DNA of 64,000 nucleotides from Phyllosticta citriasiana (Eukaryota > Ascomycota > Dothideomycetes > Botryosphaeriales > Phyllostictaceae): positions 992,001 through 1,056,000 of the forward strand of contig JBBPHT010000002.1 in the NCBI GenBank assembly GCA_038021145.1, read 5' to 3'. Positions 11,856 to 21,300 of this stretch are shown here, piece after piece. The translations under genes and the position numbers were made by a program. The first letter of the stretch is position 1; each line of letters opens with the position of its first letter. The notes beneath the pieces are model-generated. The model was not told the origin of the DNA and made no database searches. It saw only the letters and a list, made by a program, of their open reading frames with translations.

Positions 11856-13139
11856 TTACTTTGTCCCGTTCTTGGCCTTGGCCAGGACCTGTTCCATGGT
11901 CTGCTCGAGCCTTTGTATAGCTTCTTCGCAGACCTGGTAATGGATGATGTTCCTCGGACCCCAAGTATCAATGCCATTTTGGTGGGCCAGATTCACAAAA
12001 TCTGCTTGATCGACGCCGGCTGCCTTCAGATCCAACCAGACCATGTTTGTCTCCGTCGGCATGGTCAATCTTCCGCCGAGCCTTTCCCACGTCGTCGCAA
12101 CCCTTTTGGCCTTTTGATGCGTCTCTTGAAGTTTGCCCCCCAAGAAGGTCTCCTCGACAGCCGTTCTTGCTGCTGCGGAGAGGATACCAGCCATGCGAAT
12201 GCCACCGCCAATCGATTTGCGGATCCACCTCGAGCGCTTGATGAAAGACTTTGAACCGACAATGATGCTTCCAATGGGAGCTCCCAGTCCCTTGCTGAAG
12301 CACAGTTGCACGGTGTCGAAGCAGTCGCAAAAGTCCTTCATGGATCCAGCGCCAGCGGCAACCGCTTCCCACAGTCGGGCTCCATCCAGGTGCATAATGA
12401 TACCGTGCTCGCGCGCCCAATTGCTGATTCTCCTGACCTCCTCCAGCGGCATGATTGTCCCGCCAAGGGTGTTCTCCAGGCTTATCAGTTTGGTTGGGCA
12501 CGCGTGGATATCGTCGCTCAGGCTCGCATGCGCCTTGACATCCTCCAGTGTCAAGTGGTGTCCGTTGGCCGGCACTACGCCTTGGACCATGGCACCACAC
12601 AAGCTGGCGACTCCTCCGGCCTCGGCGGTGAGGATGTGTCCGCGGTAGTCACACAGGACGGCGTGAGGTGGTCCGGCCAGGTGCGCGCGGATCGCAACTT
12701 GGTTGCCCATGGTGCCACTCATTACGAGAAGACCTTCTTCCTTGCCAGTCATATCTGAAATCCATTCTTGTAGGGCATTGGTGGTTGGGTCTTCTTGGTA
12801 GACGTCGTCGAGAAGCGTAGTTGCAGAGATGGCTGTTAGCATGGCAGCGGTGGGGGTCGTGATGGTGTCGGAACGGAAATCAAAGGCCGCTGGACCAGGC
12901 GTTGCCCAGTGGTTGACAGAGCCATTTGTTTCGCCATTGGTAAGATGCGATGCCGTGGCCTCGAGCTTTCTGGCAGAGGGTCCAGGGTAAAAGTTGTGTA
13001 GAGGTGTGTTGCCCGTCATTGTTCGTCGTTGGTTCGGGAGGCGATCAAGAGCTCTAGCGACACCAGGAAGGAATTGAGAGTGCGATGAAAGAGAAGGACA
13101 AGATTTGCGAACAGAACGAAGGGAATGAAGAGGTTTCAT
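11856..13139 (-). CDS. gly1: Low-specificity L-threonine aldolase (PLP-dependent)
   Basis: Cleaves L-threonine/L-allo-threonine to glycine and acetaldehyde using pyridoxal phosphate (fold-type I aminotransferase family). The single-exon frame is 427 residues from the ATG at 13139; a second ATG at 13019 starts nearer the conserved domain (MTGNTPLHNFY). The domain opens with FDFRSDTITTPT, the family's RSDT motif, followed by DDVYQEDPTTNALQ. The PLP pocket is visible in SGTMGNQVAI, in LENTLGGTI and in HLDGARLWEA (Asp/Arg). The Schiff-base lysine is in QLCFSKGLGAPIGS. Between the two ATGs lie about 40 residues rich in Ser, Arg and Lys and nearly free of acidic residues, compatible with a mitochondrial presequence; two start sites could give dual localisation, which is inference. 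No introns and no damage. The substrate range within the low-specificity class cannot be judged from sequence alone. Confidence 0.93.
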   Translation of the reverse strand: MKPLHSLRSVRKSCPSLSSHSQFLPGVARALDRLPNQRRTMTGNTPLHNFYPGPSARKLEATASHLTNGETNGSVNHWATPGPAAFDFRSDTITTPTAAMLTAISATTLLDDVYQEDPTTNALQEWISDMTGKEEGLLVMSGTMGNQVAIRAHLAGPPHAVLCDYRGHILTAEAGGVASLCGAMVQGVVPANGHHLTLEDVKAHASLSDDIHACPTKLISLENTLGGTIMPLEEVRRISNWAREHGIIMHLDGARLWEAVAAGAGSMKDFCDCFDTVQLCFSKGLGAPIGSIIVGSKSFIKRSRWIRKSIGGGIRMAGILSAAARTAVEETFLGGKLQETHQKAKRVATTWERLGGRLTMPTETNMVWLDLKAAGVDQADFVNLAHQNGIDTWGPRNIIHYQVCEEAIQRLEQTMEQVLAKAKNGTK

Positions 13140-13468
13140 GAGTAGACAATGCGAGGCGACGGGGCCAAAGAAACTATGACTGTTCCATTCCTGGATGTAG
13201 GCCGCTTCTTGCCGATTTACGCGTGCCGGAGAAGCGCTATCGATACCGGGCAAAGCCCAGGGAGCTTGGGCCGACACGCGGACCCTGTCCAGTGCCAGCT
13301 TCTATGTTCCTACGCCAAACTTTGCCACGACTTCTCTACTCATCAACCGCCCAACCAGCCATTTCGGACCACAAGATCACGAGTCCTACTCGCTTCGGCC
13401 CCTCACCATCATCGTGGAGAAACGACCATCGACCGGCTCGGAAAACTCCGCAACCAGCAGGGAAAAGC

Positions 13469-13777
13469 ATGTCTGATTGGAGCCCTCTTACTCTCCGAGC
13501 ACAACACGATGCACTCCAGGATTACATTTTCGCACATCTGCAGCTGATTCAACGTCTGCATGAGTCTGTTGGGAATGACTGTAGCTTGTTGCACACGATT
13601 CAAGACACATTAGGACGCGGCAAACACTCAGTCGATGCTGAAAAGTCAATCCAGAGAACGAATGCACATTGCCATGCTATGCTCGATACAATCATTTACA
13701 AGATTTCTCAAGAGAACCGCTACCAAATGCAACCTTCACTCACTCTCCGTCAGGCAAGGCCATCGCTTAGAAGGTGA
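13469..13777 (+). CDS. Possible small hypothetical ORF, 102 aa
   Basis: ATG at 13469-13471 to a stop at 13777 overlaps the stop codon of the convergent pectate lyase gene by 11 bases. The translation (MSDWSPLTLRAQHDALQDYI onward) has plausible helical, amphipathic character and a His/Leu-rich middle, but I recognise no domain and see no other support. It may simply be chance in the region shared by the aldolase promoter and the lyase 3' end. Confidence 0.2.
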   Translation: MSDWSPLTLRAQHDALQDYIFAHLQLIQRLHESVGNDCSLLHTIQDTLGRGKHSVDAEKSIQRTNAHCHAMLDTIIYKISQENRYQMQPSLTLRQARPSLRR

Positions 13778-14861
13778 GGGTGGCACCAGCGGTACCAACA
13801 ACGGCGGACTTGACCTTGCCGGAGCCAAGGAGGGTGTACTCGTAGCCAAGGTCAGACTTGGAGAGCTTGCCGGCCTCAGCAGCGTTCTCGCCAGCGCCAA
13901 AGTCGTTGTCGTTGACGGTGGCGTAGCCAGAATCGGTCGAGTACAGAGGCTTCTTCAGGCCGGAGAAGACGTTGGACTCGACGAGGAGCTGGGCACTGTC
14001 ATGGGATTAGCAACCTGTAAGTCACGCCGGAAAGACTGCTTCTACTTACCCCTGGCGAGTGTTGATTCCGTCGTTGCAGTCCTCGAAGTAGTTGTTGATG
14101 ATGTGGCCAGTTCCGAAGCGGTACGAGGGCATACGCGAGTTGATGTTCTTCCAGTAGTTGTTGGCGTAGGTGACGGTCAAGTGGCCGGTGTCCTCATCGC
14201 CGTTGGAGTCGGAGTGACCAACAAGAGAGGCCTTCCAGTGGTCGTGGAGGTAGGTGTTGGAGATGGTCACGTAGTCGGAGGCGTGGGTCACGTCGAGCAG
14301 ACCGTCGTAGTAGTCCTTGTCGTGGTCACGGTTGGAAGAAAGGTCGCAGTGGTCAACCTAGGCCTGTCAGTCGTGCTCAGGGGTCGCGTCCGGGACCAAA
14401 CTTACCCAAACGTTTGTCGACTCCTGGATACCAATGGCATCACCGAACTCGGCCAAAACCTCCTTGATGGTCAAGTTGCGGATGATGACGTTCTTCTGGC
14501 CCTTGACGTAGAGAGCAATGTTGCTCAGGATGGCCTTGGAGTCCTGGCCGATGATGGTCTTGTTCGAGGTGACCTTGACCTTAGCACCGCCCTCGATGGT
14601 ACCGCTGACAACAATGACTTGAGCGTCTTCGGCGGTAGCAGCCTTGGTGAAGCTGGCCAGGTCGGAGACGGTGGTCGTGGCACCGCCATTTCCACCAGTG
14701 GTGCCGCCGTTCAGGGTGGCGTAACCGACCGAGGGGCCATCAGTAATGGCAGCACGCTTGGCGAGGACGTTGCTCTTCTCGTTGTTCGTCTTGGTCGGGG
14801 CAGCCAGGGCCAGCTGGCCAAGCATGGAAAGAGCAAAGGTTGCAAGAGCTGCGGTCTTCAT
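13767..14861 (-). CDS. Secreted pectate lyase, polysaccharide lyase family 1
   Basis: Cleaves polygalacturonate by Ca2+-dependent beta-elimination outside the cell. Three exons on the minus strand (14406-14861, 14050-14357, 13767-13995; introns of 48 and 54 bases, both GTAAGT donors) give 330 residues. Residues 1-20 (MKTAALATFALSMLGQLALA) are a clear signal peptide. They are followed by a short propeptide ending in Lys-Arg near residue 36, a likely Kex2 cleavage site. Family 1 marks: NKTIIGQDSKAIL, NVIIRNLTIKEV, then DAIGIQESTNVWVDHCDLSS spanning the first intron, DHDKDYYDGLLDVTHASDYV (Ca-site acidic residues) and NNYWKNINSRMPSYRFGTGH, where the Arg of RMPSYRFG corresponds to the catalytic-region arginine. 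The right-handed beta-helix asparagine pattern is present. It lies alone, with no pectinolytic neighbours. A TATA box sits about 100 bases upstream. Confidence 0.95.
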
Positions 14862-14965
14862 GGTGATAGTGGGCTGCACAGCAGGCACAACTGTTGGAAA
14901 AGAGGGAATATGGAAGCAGGAAGGACTGGATGGTGAATGAAGTTTCAAGGCAGACAAAGGTGTAC

Positions 14966-14973
14966 ATTTATAT
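14966..14973 (-). promoter_or_regulatory. TATA box of the pectate lyase gene
   Basis: On the minus strand the sequence reads ATATAAAT within CCATATAAATG, about 105 bases upstream of the pectate lyase ATG, leaving room for a leader of roughly 70 bases. Strong TATA boxes are common in inducible secreted-enzyme genes. Position and sequence are seen; function is inferred. Confidence 0.5.
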
Positions 14974-16725
14974 GGAGGGATGACAGCCAGGCGCTCGCCT
15001 ACGAAGCAGACGATGTCGAAGTCCACGCAGACGATTTCTCCACCAGAACAACACCCGTTCGTGGCCCTTCATCTCCGGCAGCGACTGAATCGCTCGGCAT
15101 CACCCAAGCGAATCTGGGAGTTGCTGGGGCATGGGGGTCAGAAAGCCATGAAACGGGACTGACGTTTCGCAGACTGGCAAAAGCGCAGCTGCGGGCAGCC
15201 ACCGAGGCAGGACGTCCGAACGAAGTAGGACAGTGGAGACACAGCGCATCGGGAAATGTGGATCGATTCGGTGAAGTTGATTGATCCACTTCCACAGTCC
15301 AGACTCGACAGCGTGGGCGCCAAGGCATTGCTCCCACGGGCCAGGTCGATATGCAGTAAGAGAAGGCTTGGCGGTCCCGCTCGCTACGCCAGTTGAAACG
15401 CCAAGCAATGCGCCCCTTTACGCATGCCATGTTTGCTTCTGGAACAGTTCGACCTCCTGTTTGTCTCTCTCGGCCTCCAAGGGGCCAAGGCCAAGCTTCA
15501 GAGGACCCGTTCAAGCTCAACTCAAGCCTTTTCCGCAACTCAAAAACACCACAAGAAACCCGGGCTGCGGTGCATGTATTCCAGGCGACATCAAATCACG
15601 CACTCTCCAACCGACCCCATCTCGACTCATGACAATATCAAGATCTAGGAATCGATCAGACGATAAATTGAGTCGTACCGATGCCCCCACCTGCAGACGA
15701 CGGACGCGTCCACATGCTACGGCCCGAACACGCGTTGTAGTTGCAGGCCACTAAGAACAAGGTATTTCCGGTCTCTCTCTCTGGGTCCACGGGAGCCTAG
15801 CCGAGCATGCCACTTCCTCACATGACGGCGGCATACCAAATTTGACTGGAGAAGGACTTCATCTAAGATTGGGCAGTTGTTCTGAAACTGCTCCAATTGA
15901 AAAAAGCGAAGTCGGATGTTCAGCTTAAGCGATCTCCCGCTGAAAGTCTCGACAGATCTGCCCGGTTGATCCGCTTGACGTGCCGGCGGTCCGTCGTGCC
16001 TCTTTGCTTTCTCTGCACGCCCATTGCTCTGACCAGTTGATGTCATGGCCACGACTGAGCGCCTCGTGTGGCGGCATTGCATAAGCTCTCTCGCGTTCGG
16101 ACATGACAAGACGTCTGAACCGAACAAGCGAGGTCTGGGCAAGAAAGGGTGGCGTTGCACAACGCAACTCCAACAGCCCTCTCCTCTCTTCCAAAAGTCA
16201 CTAAGCACTGTCACCGCGTCGAGCATTGAGAAAGAAGTCAGAGCATCATCTGAGTCTCAGAAAGTCTTTGGCACAGTCTTGCTAAACAAGATGCCTACTT
16301 ACCAAGGATAGAGTGGGTATCAAAAGAAATGGCAATTTCTGGCATCCCAGCTGAACCAACAAGCGGCAATCCACCACCATGGCTGCAACTAGGGAGCTAT
16401 CATTCACCACAACGGCGACGCCCGGGAGCCATCACTCAGCACCCGCAGATGAGCCCGAAATTTGCCATTTTCTCGGAAACGCACAATAGTGCGCTGGCCG
16501 TGTTGCATCAAAGGATTTCAATACAGACTAGCCATTCTTGAAAACTAATTGTCAACTAGTACTAGATGTCCCTTGGGGCCATGAACAGGCACGCGGACGT
16601 GCTAGCCTATTCATATGGACATCCTGAACAAAGCTCAGCCTTTCGATACCGGTTTCGCATGTGCGGATGGCAACAGTATCATACTCTTCCACAATTCAGC
16701 GCCTTTCATTCGACAACTTCAGAAA
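14974..16725. other. Intergenic, 1.75 kb
   Basis: Upstream region of the pectate lyase gene and 3' flank of the kinase-like pseudogene. Frames present (for example 15717-16226 minus and 14999-15538 minus) lack recognisable domains or splice logic. The sequence near 15958-15975 resembles the first bases of 18S rRNA only by chance. Confidence 0.5.
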
Positions 16726-17889
16726 TTAAGAAATGTTGTGGTCCCTCTCTGCTGACAACAAGACCCTTTCGCCCTTCATAAGCCTTCGTGGCCCTTCAAT
16801 CTTCGAAAACGGAGTGTATTTGTCGACAAGAAAGTACATGTTATCATATGCACTGGCTGATTATCAACGACGACACCATGCTTTGGTCAAAATTCACTTA
16901 CGCCTGTCGCACTGCCTCTCCTGCGCTGCCATGATTGACGGGGAATATGATGTTGAAGTAAATGGAGTACATTCGATTTCTGTCGTCCCATTGACCAGCG
17001 GGTTCGCTTGGTCTGACATACCGCAGGCAAGTGTCTCTATACACCCTTCTGTGTATTTTGTTACAATGACACCTCCAGTTTCCGGTCTCCATTTCGTTGT
17101 GGGCATAGAACGCGGCTGCATCGAAAATTAGGACGTCTCCCGTCCTTCGACTCGTTCCTGTGTTTCCTTCCCAAAGATCTGCATGGATCAGGCAAGGCTC
17201 GACACGTCTTCCATCTCGCTCAAGGGCTCCAATGAGGTTCGGAGTGACTTGCGCCATGACTCTGCGCTCCAATAAGTCAAGCATTTCCCAGCAGCCATTC
17301 ACTTCGAAATCCAGTCGCACGACATGGCGTAGCAACTTGAGGAAGAATGCTGTCCAGCTATGCTCCCAGGAGACGGCCTGAGGAGTCTGTCCTTGGCAAG
17401 TCACGGTGTGAAAACCGAACTGACCAGTCGGAGACCTGCTTTCGTTGTGCAGCCGTGCTAATTGTTGGCAAAGTCGATCCGGATCAGGGAGGCGATCCGG
17501 ATCAGGTCGTTCATGTCGATGAATTATGCCAGGGTATAGTAGGTCTCTGGATGACCTTTTGCATATTTTCCCCAAGACAACGGCCGAGGTACCATGTCCG
17601 GGACCACATTGAAGATCTCAGATATGGCATGGAATTCTCCCTTTGCTAGATCATGACCAGCGTCATCGGTATCAGACTTGAGGAAGTACTCCCTCTCGAA
17701 TCCTTCTGGAAATTCGACTCGCAGGCGCGCTGTGGTTGTCCATGTCGATTTCGCAAGTCGAATGGCGGACTTGACGCGACTTCCGGCAGGAAAGGCCGCG
17801 ACGACATTTGCATCCACCACAAAGTCGTTCGACCTTGATTGTTCCACCCTGCTGGCGCTCATGAGCTCAATGCCCACGGACCTGCTCAT
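16726..17889 (-). pseudogene. Fructosamine/ketosamine-3-kinase-like gene, disrupted
   Basis: The family phosphorylates sugar adducts on protein lysines (deglycation), with an aminoglycoside-phosphotransferase fold. Reading from the ATG at 17889, the N-lobe is recognisable (EREYFLKSDTDDAGHDLAKGEF, then VPDMVPRPLSWGKYAKGHPE). The frame then meets TAA at 17522-17524, just before FIDMND, a conserved spot. About 14 bases later the frame changes: DPDRLCQQLARLHNESRSPT continues in another frame. The frame change coincides with a 14-base partial tandem duplication (the GATCCGGATC element occurs twice, 17475-17513). The C-lobe is intact: CLIHADLWEGNTG (catalytic loop), DVLIFDAAAFYAHNEMETGN (metal-binding Asp), then a 49-base intron (16853-16901) and a last exon with AYDNMYFLVDKYTPF. 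I found no intron that removes both defects, so this is called a pseudogene, apparently a recent one because everything else is conserved. Confidence 0.8.
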
Positions 17890-18387
17890 GTTTCAAAAGG
17901 AAAAAAGTAGCCAGAATGATTTGGAAATCACTTAGATTGAAGAAAATTCTCTTCAGATCTATCGTGATGGAATCTGGTCAGAAGAATGAGGCCACTTGTT
18001 GCGAAGCGCTCAAGACATCCATTGTTGGCGCAAATGAGGGAAAACTCGCCTCTTTTCAGAAGGTGACCCGCCTGATCCCTACCAAACCCGCCAATACGAG
18101 CTGAGTGACTCTTGCGTGCGTGCATAATCGTTGCTGATAGTCGTGAAAGACTCAGTCGTCCTTCAATGGAACCTCGAACTTGGGCGCTCTCTCAACTCCT
18201 CCATCAACATCATTCGGACTATCAGTCCAAGAATCCTGGAGGCGTTTCTTTCTTTCTATTCTTCAAAGGTTTTCGCGGTAGTCGCAGCCAGTTTCCAGCT
18301 TGAGGACCAACGTGCCGCAAATCAATGCTTAGTGAACAAATGACAAAATGTTATTTTTCGCTCGCTCTTCACAGTGGATTGCACTGA
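17890..18387. other. Short intergenic between kinase pseudogene and NLR gene
   Basis: Divergent upstream region of the two disrupted genes. An upstream exon with the missing start codon of the NLR gene should lie here, but I could not identify one: small frames at 18112-18303 and 18131-18343 do not join convincingly to the NLR frame. Confidence 0.4.
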
Positions 18388-21300
18388 CAAAAATCCAAAC
18401 AGCTAAAGAAGTTTCGATCCACCAAGTCACTCAAAAAATACAACAACCCACCGGACACTGAATCTGAACGCAGTTTAAGTACTGCGTCAACCTTGAGACC
18501 ATCACTATTTGATTTGAGCATCCGCAAAATCTCCAGTTCGAAAAATCTCTCCGACCGTATCCTGCCCAGCTCGATCCCAGAACCCCAATTGAATACCGAC
18601 CGACATGATTTGCTTCCAGACATTGTCGAAGGAAACATTCATGGTCTTCAAGTCGTTCACCAACCATCGGGTCATGCCCCTCTTGACATTATCTTCGTAC
18701 ATGGGCTTGGAGGTGGAAGTCGAAAAACGTGGTCCAAGAACCACGATCTCACAATGTTCTGGCCTGGGAACTGGCTTCCACTCGATCCAGACATTAAGAA
18801 AGCACGCATCTTGACCTTTGGTTACAATGCCGACTTCTCCTCTCGCACTCCAGCAAGGATTTCGAACATAACCTCGTTCGCGAAAGAGCTCTTGTCAGAA
18901 ATGCGTCGTGGCAGATGCAGCAAAGGCGAGCCTCTTCGTATCGGAAAAGCGCCTATTCTGTTCGTGGTCCACTCCATGGGCGGACTGGTTGTGAAGAAGG
19001 CCTACCTCCTTGGCCAGAATGACGTGGAATATAAAGACATCGTCAAGTCCGTTTCTGGGGTCGTATTTCTCTCGACTCCACACCGCGGTACAGACTTGGC
19101 CAAAATCCTCAACAGAGTTTTGTTGGTTTCGCTCAGATCCCCAAAGGGCTTCGTGCAAGACTTGGTAAAGACATCTACCACGATAGAAGACGTGAACGAG
19201 CAATTCCGCCACATTGCACCAAAACTATTGATCTACTCGTTCTACGAGACTTTGGCGACCGCAATTGGACCCACGAAGATCAAGATTCTGGAAAAGGAGT
19301 CATCGGTGCTGGGCTACCCAAGCGAGATCTCTATTCCTCTCGATGCCGACCACCACGACGTCTGTAAATTTTCGAGTCCTCAGGATAGGAACTACAAGAC
19401 CGTCTTGAAAACACTCAAGGACATCATGAGTCGATTGAAAGATGCGAGTTCCAGGGCTTTGCACAGCCGAGCAACTGAAGAGGAAAAGGCCATACAAAGG
19501 CTGTTGGCAGTTTCGGCAACCCCTGAAGATGATCTTGTTGCACTCCGTCAGCAGAGGATCACTGGAATCTGCGAATGGCTGTTCGGCGAGCCAGAAATTC
19601 TCTCGTGGATTGATCCGACCCCAGGATCTCGAATCGTTTGGTACAATGCGCCTCCGGCCAGTGGTAAATCGACTATTTCAAGCTACCTTATCGATCAGCT
19701 ACGGCGATCAAAATACGATTGCCAATATTTCTTCTTCAGGTCCAACGACATCCAGAAGCAGTCTGTGGGTTACCTTCTTAGGTCTCTCGCGTACCAGATT
19801 GCTCGCGACGTACCAGATTTTCGGCGCGCCTTGATAGAACTTTCGTCCGAGAGCTCTTGGCTCGGAAAGGCCGATTGCTCCATGATGTGGCGAAAGATTT
19901 ACGAGGAAATTTTGTTCAAAATGACAGTCGAGTATCCCTTGTACTGGGTAGTCGATGCCCTGGACGAATCCGACTCACCCGGAGCATTCATCAGTCTTTT
20001 GAAAGATATTTCCTCGTCTCAGACGGCGATTCGAATTTGCATATTCAGTCGCAGCACGGACTCTTTCAGCTTCGAATTCGACCGTGTGTCTCGTCTGCTG
20101 CCCGTAGGCAGATTCGACAAACATGGAACCGGCCACAACGTGAACGACATCAAGCTGCTGGTCGAACAGGGACTGAGTTATGTGCGTGGCAGCACGGCGG
20201 TCAGAGAAAAAATCAAGCAAAGGATAATGAGCCGAGTCCATGGCAATTTCCTTTGGGCGCGCCTGGTACTTGAGCAAATCAGGCAATGTCACACAGAAGA
20301 AGCCATTCATGAGGTCCTAGACGAGGTGCCAGGCGAGATGAGCCAATTTTACCAGCACATGGAAACCGACATTCTCAAAAGCCTGCGGAGGAGCGATCGG
20401 CGCCTTTCAAAGGTCTTGCTTCAGTGGACACTCTGCTCGCAACGCTCCCTGCATCTCAAGGAATTGTCAGAAGCGCTTAGACCAGCTTTCCCCGAGTTCT
20501 TGGATCTCAAAAGTACGATACGAGATATCTGTGGGCAATTCATCCACGTAGATGGCGCCGGCCAGGTCGAAATGGTTCATCAGACCGCTCGCGAATACTT
20601 TACCCAGATCACGAAGTCTGAGCTTGCGATTGATGTGGGAGAAGCCCACGGCGAACTGTTTGCAAAGTGTCTCTCAATTCTGATGGATGATGAACTTCGC
20701 GTCAAGCTCTTACAGGATGCGGAGGCTTTCAAATTGAAAGAGCCTTTTATCTGCTACGCTGCAGTGTCCTGGCCACATCACTTGCAGCACAGTAGTCGCA
20801 AAGACGAATCCCTGGACCTCCTTATTCAGTTCTTCCAAAGTCCAGCTGTTTTGTCATGGATTCACACATTGTCTCTCATCGGCCAGCTAGAGATTATGAT
20901 CAGCTCATCCAACATTTTACGCAAATACAGTCGCGTCACCAAAAGACTGCTGAAAGAGAGCAGCCAGACGCTCCATCGGGTTCCAGATCTGGAAACTCTG
21001 GATCAGTGGACGGTCGACCTAGTGAAAGTGATTGGCAAATTTAGCATCCACCTCCTCGCAGACCCTTTCGTCATTTACAAACTCGTCCCTCCCCTTTGTC
21101 CAGAAAACTCGCTCATCCGCCGTCGATTCCACGATCCAGATTCGGCTCAAGTCGTCGTCTCCGGCATGTCATACAAGAAGTGGGACGATAATCTAGCGAA
21201 AATCAACCTTCCCGACAAAGTGGACGCGGAGCAGGTAATATGCGCCGGGCACTACATTGCCGTTCTTGGGTTTACTGGGACGATCAGCTTCAACAGAGCG

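Noticed and set aside
13635..14936. 433-codon plus-strand frame over the pectate lyase gene
   Set aside because: Val/Gly/Leu-rich antisense shadow; the minus strand has signal peptide, introns and PL1 motifs.
15958..15975. Sequence resembling the 5' end of 18S rRNA
   Set aside because: Only about ten bases match and the following sequence does not continue as rRNA.
17461..17600. An intron that would rescue the kinase-like gene
   Set aside because: The only GT donors nearby are poor and any GT-AG pair would delete the conserved PETYY to FIDMND region.
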